A stretch of DNA of 64,000 nucleotides from Terriglobia bacterium. GTDB taxonomy: Bacteria; Acidobacteriota; Terriglobia; Bryobacterales; Bryobacteraceae. The DNA lies in assembly GCA_020073145.1 (NCBI GenBank), contig JAIQFS010000027.1, positions 1 to 64,000 on the forward strand, written 5' to 3'. The notes under the pieces were generated by a model. That model did no database searches, was not told the origin of the DNA, and was given only the letters and a program-made list of their open reading frames with translations. Positions 7,060 to 16,680 of the stretch are shown in pieces (the stretch's first letter is position 1; each line of letters opens with the position of its first letter). A program made the position numbers and the translations under genes.

Positions 7060-9789
7060 TCAGTCCTCACGCAACATGGCCACCGGATCGACTCGCGAGG
7101 CGCGCCAGGCGGGAATTGCGGTTGCCGCCAGAGCCGCCGCCACCAGGGTCACCACCCCCACAGCCCAGATCCGCGGATCCGCCGCGGAAATGCCAAATAG
7201 GTACCCGTTCAGGGCGCGACGCAGCACATAGCTCAGCAGACCGCCGCAAACCAGGCCCACCGCGGTAAGCGCCAGCCCCTGGCCTTCAATCTGGCGGCGC
7301 AACCGCCCCGGCGTCGAGCCCAACGCCAAGCGAATGCCCAGCTCCTTACGCCGTTGCTCCACCAGATAGAAGAACAATCCGGCCAGCCCGGTCGCGGAGA
7401 TCAGCAAACCGAAGCCAGCGAAAGCGCCCAGCAGCCAGGCCAGCAGTCTTTCGGAGCCCAGCGAATCCGCGATATTGCCACGCAGGGTTCGAACCTGGGT
7501 GTAGGGAAGGCGGCCGGCTTCCTGCTGGAACAGCACTTCCACTTCGGGGACAACGGCTTCCATCGGGCCCTGGTAGCGGACCGCCAGGTTCATTCCCGGC
7601 GCGATCCGGTCGTGCCAATAGGGCAGGTACAGCGTCGCCGGAGCGGGCTCGCGGATATTCTCGTATTTGGCGTCCCCCACGACTCCGATAATCTCGACGA
7701 AATCGTTGCCGATGAGGCGCACTCTCTGCCCCAAGGCGCTTTGCGGCGAGCCGAAGAAGCGGCGCGCTGCCTGCTCGCTGAGTAAGCCGAGGTCGCGCCG
7801 GCCTGCCGCCGCGGGCGGCAGATCCGTGCCCGCCAGCAGCGGGATCCCCACGGTTGAAAAATAACCTTCGCTGACGCGATGCACGAACAGGTTGCGCTCG
7901 TCTCTGGTGAGATCTCCCCGCCCCGGAATCTGCACGGTCATGGTGTAGAAGCCCCCCGACAGCGGCGGATTCATGGTCCAAGCGGCGGATACAATGTTGG
8001 GCTGCTGGCGCACTCGCTCCAGCAAAGACTGGTAGGCCTGAGGGATGCGTTCCCGGCTGATTCCGGCGTTAAACAGGTCGGGGGCCAGGAATACGGAACT
8101 GGCGATGTGGAACCCGGTTGGTTCGCTGTCCAGCGCCCGCAGCGAGGTCAGCATCAGACCGGCGCCGCCCAACAGGGTCAGGGAAAGCGCCGTTTGCAGC
8201 ACGATCAGGCCGCGGCGCAACCCGAGCCCGCGGGAACCGCCGCGGAATCGCCGCATCACCAGGTGCGGAGCCGTACGGGCGGCCGAGAGTGCAGGAGCGA
8301 GGCCGGCGAGCACGACTACCGCCACCAGAATCAGCGCCAAGAACGCGAACAGGCGCAAATCCGGCGACGTGTCGATCCGGACCACCGATTCCCCGGACGA
8401 GACCGCGGCTTCCAGCGCGGCCGTCAGCCACTTCGCCCCGGCCAGTCCGGCGGCGGCGCCCGCGCCGGCCAGCAACAGGCTCTCCAACAGGAACTGGCGG
8501 CGAATCCGGGCCAGCGGCGCTCCCAGCGACAAACGCACGGCGATCTCGTAGCCGCGGGCCGTGGAACGCGCCAGAAACAAACTGGTCAGATTGGTGGCGG
8601 CGATCAGCAGTACCGCGGCCACCACCGCCAGCAGGATCCAGAGCGCCGGGGCAAAAGAAACAGCCAGCCCGGACGTTCCCGCCGCTGCCGGCCGGACTGC
8701 GAATTGCATCGCCTCGAAAAATTTCTTGTCCTGCGCGCGCTGGCTCGGTGCCTCCGATTCTTCCATCACTGCCGGAGCAAGCTGGGTCAGGCTCTGCCGG
8801 GCCTGCGCAATCGAAACACCCGGTTGCAGACGCGCGTAGGCTTCGGTCATATAGACTCCGCGGTCGGTGCGCCAGCGCAGATTCGGATAGATCGCCTCCA
8901 GCGACATCAGCGGAACCCAGGCCTCGGCGTCCACGCCAGGGTTTATTCCGTGGAACGAGGCGGGCGCAACTCCCACGACCGTGAACGGGACGCGCTCAAT
9001 GCTGATGCCGGCGCCGATCGCCCGCGGGCTGCGCTCGAACAGCTTCGTCCAAAGGTTGTCGCTGATCACCGCATTCCAGCCGCCTGGGGGGCCGCCCACC
9101 CGGTCGTCGTCCGGCGTCAGCAGCCGCCCGGCTTGCGCTCGCAGTTGCAGAACCGGGAAGAACGCGCCGGAGGCAATCGAAGTCTGAACCCGATAAGGCG
9201 TTCCTTTGCTATCCAGCTCCATCGAGCCGCCGCCGCCCATCGCGAACATGCCGGCGAATACCTGCTGGCGTTTGACCAAAGCGTTGTACATGAAGTAGGT
9301 CATTTGGCGCAACTCGGTGGGCGCCACGCTGCGGCCGTTGACCCATTGCCGTACGGTCGGGGGAAGGTGCGTCACGGTCAGATGAACCACCTGCTCCGGT
9401 TGCCCCACCGGCAACGGCCTCCACAACAGCCCGTTGAGCAGGCTGAAAACGGCGGTATTGGCGCCGATGCCGAGTGTCAGGGTGACCAGCGCCGCTAGCG
9501 TAAACAAGCGGTCCTTGCGCAGCATGCGGACCGCGTACGCCAAGTCGCTCCACAGCGACTCCAGGTACGCGAAACGCCACAACTCGCGCGTGTCCTCCTT
9601 CCAGAGAGTCGCGTTGCCCAGAGCGTGCCGCGATGCGAGGCGCGCTTGCCGCGGAGGGACGCCTTGCCGCTCCAGAGCGCGCTCTTTCATCTCGAGGTGA
9701 TACGCCAGCTCCGCATCGAGCTCCGCGTCGAGCCGCGGGCGGCGCCACAGGCCGCGCAGGCGGGCGAGCAGGCTCGCGATCCAGGTCAT
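7060..9789 (-). CDS. MacB-like ABC transporter permease, acidobacterial orphan-permease family
   Basis: A 909-residue permease containing two consecutive FtsX/MacB-type units. Each has a membrane anchor, a periplasmic MacB-PCD region and three C-terminal helices. The N-terminus has an extra cytoplasmic helical segment (LDAELAYHLEMKERALERQG), then the first membrane anchor (TLAALVTLTLGIGANTAVFSLL). The protein ends DPVAMLRED, typical of the family. It lies 10 bases downstream of a PadR regulator gene with a strong GGGAGGAAAGC site before the ATG. No ATPase gene is adjacent, as usual for this family; the substrate is unknown. Confidence 0.9.
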   Translation of the reverse strand: MTWIASLLARLRGLWRRPRLDAELDAELAYHLEMKERALERQGVPPRQARLASRHALGNATLWKEDTRELWRFAYLESLWSDLAYAVRMLRKDRLFTLAALVTLTLGIGANTAVFSLLNGLLWRPLPVGQPEQVVHLTVTHLPPTVRQWVNGRSVAPTELRQMTYFMYNALVKRQQVFAGMFAMGGGGSMELDSKGTPYRVQTSIASGAFFPVLQLRAQAGRLLTPDDDRVGGPPGGWNAVISDNLWTKLFERSPRAIGAGISIERVPFTVVGVAPASFHGINPGVDAEAWVPLMSLEAIYPNLRWRTDRGVYMTEAYARLQPGVSIAQARQSLTQLAPAVMEESEAPSQRAQDKKFFEAMQFAVRPAAAGTSGLAVSFAPALWILLAVVAAVLLIAATNLTSLFLARSTARGYEIAVRLSLGAPLARIRRQFLLESLLLAGAGAAAGLAGAKWLTAALEAAVSSGESVVRIDTSPDLRLFAFLALILVAVVVLAGLAPALSAARTAPHLVMRRFRGGSRGLGLRRGLIVLQTALSLTLLGGAGLMLTSLRALDSEPTGFHIASSVFLAPDLFNAGISRERIPQAYQSLLERVRQQPNIVSAAWTMNPPLSGGFYTMTVQIPGRGDLTRDERNLFVHRVSEGYFSTVGIPLLAGTDLPPAAAGRRDLGLLSEQAARRFFGSPQSALGQRVRLIGNDFVEIIGVVGDAKYENIREPAPATLYLPYWHDRIAPGMNLAVRYQGPMEAVVPEVEVLFQQEAGRLPYTQVRTLRGNIADSLGSERLLAWLLGAFAGFGLLISATGLAGLFFYLVEQRRKELGIRLALGSTPGRLRRQIEGQGLALTAVGLVCGGLLSYVLRRALNGYLFGISAADPRIWAVGVVTLVAAALAATAIPAWRASRVDPVAMLRED

Positions 9790-9799
9790 GCTTTCCTCC

Positions 9800-10132
9800 C
9801 TAGACCGGGCTGAGAACCCGGTCCATTCCCAATGCCAGCCGCCGCCAGCGAGTGCGCTCCCCGGCCAGTTGCTTCCTGCCGGGCGCCGTGATGCGGTAGA
9901 ACTTGGCCTTACGGTTCGCCTCGGAGGCGCCCCACTCGGCGGCCAGCCAGCCTTTCAGTTGCAGGCGATGGAGGGCGGGATAGAGCGCTCCTTCCTCGAC
10001 GCGGAACAACTCGCCGGATCGCGACCAGATCGCCTCCATGATGGCGTAGCCGTGCGCCGGGCCGGTTTCGACGGCGATCAGAATCAGAAGGTCGAGCGTG
10101 CCGGGAAGCAGTTCGTTCTCCTTGAGAGCCAT
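9800..10132 (-). CDS. PadR-family transcriptional regulator
   Basis: A 110-residue winged-helix repressor of the short PadR type. The wHTH covers about residues 8-80 (LLPGTLDLLILIAVETGPAHGYAI, then RVEEGALYPALHRLQLKGWL), followed by a short C-terminal helix. PadR proteins usually repress a neighbouring transporter gene and their own gene until a ligand binds. Here the permease gene begins 10 bases downstream, so the two are almost certainly co-transcribed. AAGGA precedes the ATG. A dyad overlapping the promoter and this ribosome site suggests autoregulation. Confidence 0.92.
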   Translation of the reverse strand: MALKENELLPGTLDLLILIAVETGPAHGYAIMEAIWSRSGELFRVEEGALYPALHRLQLKGWLAAEWGASEANRKAKFYRITAPGRKQLAGERTRWRRLALGMDRVLSPV

Positions 10133-10134
10133 AA

Positions 10135-10178
10135 GATCCTTATGGGAGGATCATAAACTCCCTTCCCTAAGGAGTCAA
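10135..10178 (-). promoter_or_regulatory. Promoter and operator of the PadR-permease operon
   Basis: On the minus strand TTGACT (10178-10173) and TATGAT (10155-10150) are separated by exactly 17 bases, a near-consensus sigma-70 promoter. The dyad GATCCT-N6-AGGATC (10135-10152) overlaps the end of the -10 box, the predicted start point and the Shine-Dalgarno sequence. It is well placed for PadR autorepression. The sequence elements are visible; binding is inferred. Confidence 0.7.
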
Positions 10179-10218
10179 GGGGAATCTCGCGAATCACCAT
10201 CGGCCTGGATGTCTTCCC

Positions 10219-10224
10219 TATACT
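10219..10224 (+). promoter_or_regulatory. -10 box of a possibly leaderless transcript
   Basis: TATACT ends 6 bases before the ATG of the DUF2905 gene at 10231, and no Shine-Dalgarno sequence is visible. Transcription would start at or beside the ATG. No good -35 hexamer is apparent. Confidence 0.5.
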
Positions 10225-10230
10225 CAAAGC

Positions 10231-10443
10231 ATGGGACTGGGCCGCGCCCTGATCGTCCTCGGGTTAGTCTTGGTGGCGATGGGGCTGCTGGTGACGTTCG
10301 CCGGGCGGCTGCCCTTCCGCATCGGACGGCTGCCGGGTGACATTGCCATCCACGGCAAGAATTCGAGCTTCTACTTTCCGCTGACTACCTGCATCCTGCT
10401 CAGTGTAGTCTTTTCTCTGGTGTTGTGGATTTTCCGGCGGTGA
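10231..10443 (+). CDS. DUF2905 family small membrane protein
   Basis: A 70-residue protein with two membrane segments (about residues 5-25 and 49-67) separated by GRLPGDIAIHGKNSSFYFPL. That loop, with GRLPGDI and FYFPL, is diagnostic for DUF2905, a widespread family of unknown function. Its stop is one base from the stop of the convergent signal peptidase gene. The start is set by family length and by the -10 box ending six bases upstream. Confidence 0.88.
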   Translation: MGLGRALIVLGLVLVAMGLLVTFAGRLPFRIGRLPGDIAIHGKNSSFYFPLTTCILLSVVFSLVLWIFRR

Positions 10444-10444
10444 G

Positions 10445-11041
10445 CTACTTCAGCACGCCCAACTTATCGGGCGGCCAATACACAAAAACGGCTTTGCCGT
10501 AAATGAATTTGCGCTCGACGAAGCCCCAGGTCCGGCTGTCGTTGGAGGAACTGCGATGGTCGCCCAGCACGAAATACTCGTCCGGGGGGACGTGATCGGG
10601 GCCCCAAGACACCCGATCGCGATAGATATCGGGAACGTAGTTTTCCTGAAGCAGCCTGCCGTTCAAGTACACTTCGCCTTCGTCGATGCGGATCTCGTCT
10701 CCGGGAACGCCGATGATCCGCTTGATGTACGACTTCGAGGTGTCGCGCGGATACCAGAACACCACCATATCGCCGCGCCGGATCTCGCCCAGCCCGTAGT
10801 GGTAGGTGAATTTGTTGATGAAGATCCGTTCCTGGTCGGTCAGGGTGGGCATCATACTGGTGCCTTCCACCTTCACCGGCTGGTAGATGAACACGATCAG
10901 GATGACAGCGATGAGGACGGAGAAGGCGAGGTCGCGCGCCCAGGAAATCGCGCTCCACATCGCCGCGCGCGGCCGTTCGGCAGTCGGAAGCGGTGGCGGC
11001 GGATCGGCGGGCCCGACGGGAGGGTTGTCGTTCTCCAGCAT
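10445..11041 (-). CDS. lepB: Signal peptidase I
   Basis: Cleaves signal peptides from exported proteins at the outer face of the inner membrane. The 198-residue protein has a proline-rich N-terminal tail, one membrane segment (about residues 35-53) and the serine-lysine catalytic dyad: Ser62 in EGTSMMPT and Lys107 in YIKRIIG. The conserved box E appears as GDHRSSSNDSR. A consensus TATAAT lies at 11058-11063 on the minus strand, giving a short leader of roughly 10 bases. The gene stands alone and would process the many Sec-exported proteins in this window. Confidence 0.95.
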   Translation of the reverse strand: MLENDNPPVGPADPPPPLPTAERPRAAMWSAISWARDLAFSVLIAVILIVFIYQPVKVEGTSMMPTLTDQERIFINKFTYHYGLGEIRRGDMVVFWYPRDTSKSYIKRIIGVPGDEIRIDEGEVYLNGRLLQENYVPDIYRDRVSWGPDHVPPDEYFVLGDHRSSSNDSRTWGFVERKFIYGKAVFVYWPPDKLGVLK

Positions 11042-11092
11042 CCCAGGTTCTTACGCCATTATAGACGGTCGCAGCACGCGCCGGTTTCGTTC

Positions 11093-12847
11093 TCAGCGCA
11101 GCAATTGTCCCAAGGCGGGCAGGGGCACGGCGCCTTGGGCCAGCGCGCGGTCGTGGAAATCGGAGAGACGACCCTCGCCCCGGGCCGTCCGGTACTCCTC
11201 CCAAACGCGCCGCCAGCCGCGCCAACCCAGAAAGTACATGGGAAGCTGGCAGGAAGAGAGCTTGGCCCGCTGGAGTTTGCCGGTGGCCTCTTCCTTTTCC
11301 TGGAAGGTCTGCTTCTCCATGAAGTCGAGCGCTTCCTGATCGGTCATATTCAGCATCTGGAGGCGGATATCGATGATGGCGTTGCCCAGCACCCGCAAAT
11401 CCTCTTTGGCAAACGTCAGGGCCATCTCCGGCGACTGGTTGAGGAATCCCTGGTTCAGCATCACCTGGGTGGCGTATTCGGCCCAGCCTTCCACGTAGGG
11501 CCCGTTGCCGTACACCGAGCGGAGCAGGCGGCGGCTTTTTGGCTGGACGTCGTTGGCGATCTCTCCCTGCACATAGTGGCCGGGGATGGCTTCATGGATG
11601 GTGAGCAGTTTCAGCTTATAAAAGTTATACTCACGGAGCTTCGATTCCACACGGGCCTTCGGCCAATCCGCGGGTAGGGGCGTGACCCAATAGAAAGCGC
11701 CTAGCTGGGGCTCAAGCGCCGGGGCCGGCGAGAATCCGCCCACCGAGTAGATGCCGCGCATGAACTCGGGAGTGGGAATCACTTGCAGGTTGGAACGCGT
11801 TGGCAGGGTCAGCAGGTGCTTCTCCTGGACAAAGGCGCGCGCTTCGTCCAGATCCCGGCGGGCGTCTTCCATATACGATTCGCGGGTGGAATGGCGCTCG
11901 GCGATCCGATCGAGCACCTCGCCGATGACCTTGTTTTCGCGTTCTGTTCCGGCAAGGTCGGCATGGTCTTTGTGCCCCGGATACATCGTACGATGCAGCG
12001 GAAGCGCCAGTTCGAGCATGCGCACCCGCACGCGCGCCATTTCCTGTTCGGCTTCCGCCAGCGTGGCATCGGGCTCGGTCCCGCTCTCCAACGAATACCG
12101 GAACTTCCGCGTGTACCGGTCGCGGCCCAGGCGCCAGTCGGCGTTGTTGCGGTGGGCCAGGTCGTTTTTGAGATAGTCCTGGAACTGACGCATGGCGTCG
12201 AGCGCGGGACCGGCTGCGGCGTCGAATTCCGGACGCAAATCCTGCGGAACTTCGGCGCGAATGGTCTGATCCACCAGCGCGAGGTTCCCCTCGTTTTCCT
12301 CAAGCGCCACGGTCGTCCAGATGTCCGGAGCCGACGCCAGGTTCTTGCGGGCCTGATCGAGGTATGCCGGCGCCTTCTGGAGCCGCGCAATGATATTTTT
12401 CATGCGCGAAGGCTTGGGCGCGTACTCCAGCACAGAGGGGTTGAATAATGCATTCCCCAATGCCTCCACATACAGAGTCGGATTGTGGAGATGGCTATGA
12501 ACTTCGTCGAGATCGAGCAGGGAAAGCGCAATCTGGTCCTGGATAATCGTCAGGTCGGCGCGGTCCTGGGCTGTTAGCGAGCCGGCCGGAAGCACAGCCA
12601 GCCGCTTCTGGAAACCCTGGTAAAACTGCCGCTGCCGGTCCAGGCCGGCGGGGCTGACGTCGTCCAGCAGGTCATCGAGGTTCTGGTTGTTGTACTGGTG
12701 GAGGCCAACGCCGGTGGCGGTGATGGGCGAGAAGGAAAGCGTGGTGTTGACGAACTCATCCGACAGCGCCTGGAACTGGACCGAGGGATCGCGGTTGCAG
12801 GCCGAGGTCATCAGCAGAACCGCCAGGATAACAGCAAATCGGGACAT
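11093..12847 (-). CDS. DUF885 protein, putative exported metallopeptidase-like
   Basis: A 584-residue member of DUF885, a family with an M32/M3-like zinc-peptidase signature, HEAIPGHY here. I chose the ATG at 12847 because the product then starts with a signal peptide, MSRFAVILAVLLMTSAC, whose cysteine may be lipidated (an imperfect lipobox); upstream in-frame codons look non-coding. TACAAT (12860-12855, minus strand) ends seven bases before the ATG with no Shine-Dalgarno sequence, suggesting a leaderless mRNA. A second DUF885 gene lies at 31389. Substrate unknown. Confidence 0.85.
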   Translation of the reverse strand: MSRFAVILAVLLMTSACNRDPSVQFQALSDEFVNTTLSFSPITATGVGLHQYNNQNLDDLLDDVSPAGLDRQRQFYQGFQKRLAVLPAGSLTAQDRADLTIIQDQIALSLLDLDEVHSHLHNPTLYVEALGNALFNPSVLEYAPKPSRMKNIIARLQKAPAYLDQARKNLASAPDIWTTVALEENEGNLALVDQTIRAEVPQDLRPEFDAAAGPALDAMRQFQDYLKNDLAHRNNADWRLGRDRYTRKFRYSLESGTEPDATLAEAEQEMARVRVRMLELALPLHRTMYPGHKDHADLAGTERENKVIGEVLDRIAERHSTRESYMEDARRDLDEARAFVQEKHLLTLPTRSNLQVIPTPEFMRGIYSVGGFSPAPALEPQLGAFYWVTPLPADWPKARVESKLREYNFYKLKLLTIHEAIPGHYVQGEIANDVQPKSRRLLRSVYGNGPYVEGWAEYATQVMLNQGFLNQSPEMALTFAKEDLRVLGNAIIDIRLQMLNMTDQEALDFMEKQTFQEKEEATGKLQRAKLSSCQLPMYFLGWRGWRRVWEEYRTARGEGRLSDFHDRALAQGAVPLPALGQLLR

Positions 12848-12854
12848 CGAAGCA

Positions 12855-12860
12855 ATTGTA
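12855..12860 (-). promoter_or_regulatory. -10 box of a possibly leaderless transcript
   Basis: TACAAT on the minus strand ends seven bases before the DUF885 ATG at 12847, with no Shine-Dalgarno sequence between them. Transcription would begin at or next to the start codon. Confidence 0.5.
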
Positions 12861-12903
12861 CAACCCGGCGCGCACCGCGATCGGATCGATCGGGTCCGAA
12901 GTT

Positions 12904-13128
12904 TCAACCCACGGTGCGGGGACGAGGGTTGGGGAATCGAGGAAGCGGGTCGGCCACGGGCTCGGCGGATCGTCTGTGCCGAAGCAACTCGATTTCATGA
13001 AGGGCACGCGCCTGCTCCCGCACGGCGCGCTGCTCCAGGATCCGCTCGGCGATCAGACAGCCCCACAGCAAGGTCACGGAGACCGCCAACGCGGCTAAAC
13101 CGGGCAGGGTGATTCCGGCAATCTTCAC
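12904..13128 (-). CDS. Small single-pass membrane protein
   Basis: A 74-residue frame starting with GTG at 13128 and preceded by GAGGGGG at about the right distance. The product has one N-terminal membrane segment (about residues 7-26), then a basic, glutamate-rich helix (RILEQRAVREQARALHEIELL) and a proline-rich tail. I do not recognise a family. It sits between the rpoD terminator and the DUF885 gene on the same strand. The plausible ribosome site and protein-like composition argue that it is real. Confidence 0.5.
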   Translation of the reverse strand: MKIAGITLPGLAALAVSVTLLWGCLIAERILEQRAVREQARALHEIELLRHRRSAEPVADPLPRFPNPRPRTVG

Positions 13129-13264
13129 TTGGCGTCCCCCCTCAGACCAACCCTTGCAATCCTGTAGCCAAGGCGACGACTCTTGTTTTCATGAAGATCT
13201 CTGGGCGCCAGGTGTCCCGTCGAGGCACAGAGTGCAGATTCTGAATCCTCCCCGCGGGCCCGAC

Positions 13265-13293
13265 AAAGAAAAGGCCGGGGGAGAGCCCCGGCC
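13265..13293 (-). terminator. Rho-independent terminator of the rpoD gene
   Basis: On the minus strand GGCCGGGG and CCCCGGCC form a perfect 8-bp stem with a 5-base loop (13293-13273), followed by TTTTCTTT (13272-13265). This is a textbook intrinsic terminator about 30 bases beyond the rpoD stop codon. Confidence 0.9.
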
Positions 13294-13322
13294 GGAACAG
13301 AAGTGGAAATGGCAGTTTCGGG

Positions 13323-14852
<1,530 letters not shown>

Positions 14853-14984
14853 TAAGGCTTACCTCCCCCCGACAAGGTCCACATCCTCGGAATGTCTGGG
14901 AACGGGGTCTACTTGAACGGAACACGACTTGCCGAACTGGCCCGTGCTGCTGGAAAGATCTCCATCCGGGGTTTGACTTTCGAC

Positions 14985-15016
14985 TGATGATATCATCATT
15001 CCTTAACAAAGTTAAG
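14985..15016 (-). promoter_or_regulatory. rpoD promoter embedded in two dyads
   Basis: On the minus strand TTAACT (15015-15010) and TATCAT (14992-14987) are spaced by 17 bases. The -35 region lies within CTTAAC-AAA-GTTAAG (15002-15016), and the -10 box lies within the perfect 14-bp palindrome TGATGATATCATCA (14985-14998). The leader to the rpoD ATG would be about 130 bases. Operator function is inferred. Confidence 0.55.
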
Positions 15017-15100
15017 TCCTATTTTAAGAGATGTCTGGAAGCCGAATAGGTTACAGGCATTCGCAGAATCGTTACCCATCGACAACGGGGGCCTGAGGGG

Positions 15101-15562
15101 TCAGGAACGTTTCTGGCGGATCAGGCTCTTGAGCTCATTGAAGAAGGCCTGCTCGTCCTGAAAGTCCCGGTACACTGACGCAAACCGCACATAAGCGATC
15201 TTGTCGAGCTCCCTAAGGTTGTCCATCAGGAATTCTCCTACTTCGGTAGTAGATATTTCGCGATCCGGGGAATCACTGACCTTGGATTCGACCTGGTTGA
15301 CCATCTCAGCGAGCTTCCCCACGCTCACTGGGCGCTTCTCACAGGCTTTGAGCAACCCGGCCAAGACCTTTTGCCGGTCGAACTTCTCGCGGCGGCCGTC
15401 CTTTTTGACCACCATATAGGGCACTTCGTCGATGCGCTCGTAAGTGGTATAGCGCCGCTCACAAGCGAGGCACTCGCGGCGGCGGCGAATGGCATCGCCT
15501 TCCTTGCTCTCCCGCGAGTCCACCACTTTGTCATGTAAGTGGTTGCAAAATGGACATTTCAC
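15101..15562 (-). CDS. nrdR: Transcriptional repressor NrdR
   Basis: Represses ribonucleotide reductase genes when dATP is plentiful. The 153-residue protein matches the family length. It has an N-terminal zinc ribbon (CPFC at residues 3-6 and CLAC about 30 residues later, followed by ERRYTTYE) and an ATP-cone domain with KKDGRREKFDRQKVLAGLLKA. Its ATG overlaps the stop of the upstream flippase-like gene by four bases, so it is translationally coupled. No ribonucleotide reductase gene is in the window. Confidence 0.95.
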   Translation of the reverse strand: MKCPFCNHLHDKVVDSRESKEGDAIRRRRECLACERRYTTYERIDEVPYMVVKKDGRREKFDRQKVLAGLLKACEKRPVSVGKLAEMVNQVESKVSDSPDREISTTEVGEFLMDNLRELDKIAYVRFASVYRDFQDEQAFFNELKSLIRQKRS

Positions 15563-16560
15563 ATCGAAACCTCACGCCCGATCTGTCGCAGGCTGTGCCA
15601 CTTCAGCCCATCCTTCAAGGCCAACAGGAGCCCGACCGGGACAACTGCTACAAATGTCATAATCCAGATGAAGAAGGAGAAGGTAGCCGCCAACTCCAGC
15701 CGTGTGCGGAACAACTCGGTCAACACCAGGACCGATGCCACTTGAATTCCGCCCCCGATTCCGGGCAGCTGGATCGCTGCCCCGAACGAGATAAACCCAA
15801 GAAAAATAATGACATCGAGCAATGTCAGATTAATTCCCTGAAACGCCTCCGCCAGACACCAGTAACAGGCAGTGATCAGGACCCACTCCAGCACCGAGTA
15901 CACGAAAACCAGCAGCAGGGCGGCATCACTTCGAGTAGATTCCACGCCCTGCACTAAAGCTGCAACCAGCGTTTCGGCTTTGCGGAATTGGGGTTCGGGC
16001 AGAAAGGTCAGGGCTTGGGTAATGCGCTTCCGTGCGGGCTCCGCGAAATGCCGGAGGGACAGCAAGACGATGAGCAGGACGACTCCGACCACTCCGATGA
16101 ACTTGCCGCCTACCGAGAGAATGAGGGTCAATTTGGGACCGACCGCCATGCCCGAGGCATTCACCCGAGCCAAAGCGAAGCTGAACAGCAAAACCGCCAT
16201 GAGCAGGTCGAACATTCGTTCCAGGAACAGAGTGGCGAGTTGCGACGACACGGAGACTTGTTCTTTTTTTGCAATCAGATACGGGCGAATCAGTTCTCCG
16301 GGCCGGCCAAACAGCGTGATTGCCGAAAAACCCACGAGGGTGGCCGAGAGTAGATTCTTGTAGGACGGTTTCGGCTTCAACGGCCGAAGCATGACGGCCC
16401 AGCGCAAGGCGCGCCCGTAATACGTGCCAAACAGGGGGACGAGGGACAGCAGGATCCAGGACCATCGCAGGCGGCCCAGACTGGCAGCCGCTAAGCCCCA
16501 GTCGAACCCTTGCGCCGCCAAGCGGTGCTGAAGCCACCAGATGCCGAGGGCAGCGACCAA
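15559..16560 (-). CDS. Flippase-like integral membrane protein (LPG synthase TM/UPF0104 family)
   Basis: A membrane protein of at least 333 residues with about eight hydrophobic segments and the family motifs RALRWAVMLRP, LFGRPGELIRPYLIAKKE and LPGIGGGIQ. Relatives are the membrane domain of lysylphosphatidylglycerol synthase and the AglD/UPF0104 proteins, thought to move lipids or lipid-linked sugars. The first standard start codon is TTG at 16560, but this falls inside the first membrane helix and has no ribosome site. GGAGGAGG lies about four bases before an in-frame ATT at 16596. The true start is therefore uncertain. Overlaps nrdR by four bases. Confidence 0.8.
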   Translation of the reverse strand: MVAALGIWWLQHRLAAQGFDWGLAAASLGRLRWSWILLSLVPLFGTYYGRALRWAVMLRPLKPKPSYKNLLSATLVGFSAITLFGRPGELIRPYLIAKKEQVSVSSQLATLFLERMFDLLMAVLLFSFALARVNASGMAVGPKLTLILSVGGKFIGVVGVVLLIVLLSLRHFAEPARKRITQALTFLPEPQFRKAETLVAALVQGVESTRSDAALLLVFVYSVLEWVLITACYWCLAEAFQGINLTLLDVIIFLGFISFGAAIQLPGIGGGIQVASVLVLTELFRTRLELAATFSFFIWIMTFVAVVPVGLLLALKDGLKWHSLRQIGREVSM

Positions 16561-16680
16561 AAGACAGCCGGCGACCCACTTCCAAGTATGACGAATTCGT
16601 CCTCCTCCGCCGGAAATGCTGGCGCAGCACTAGCATACCGGAAAGATTGAACCTATCATGATAAAGCCTCGTTTCTCAGG

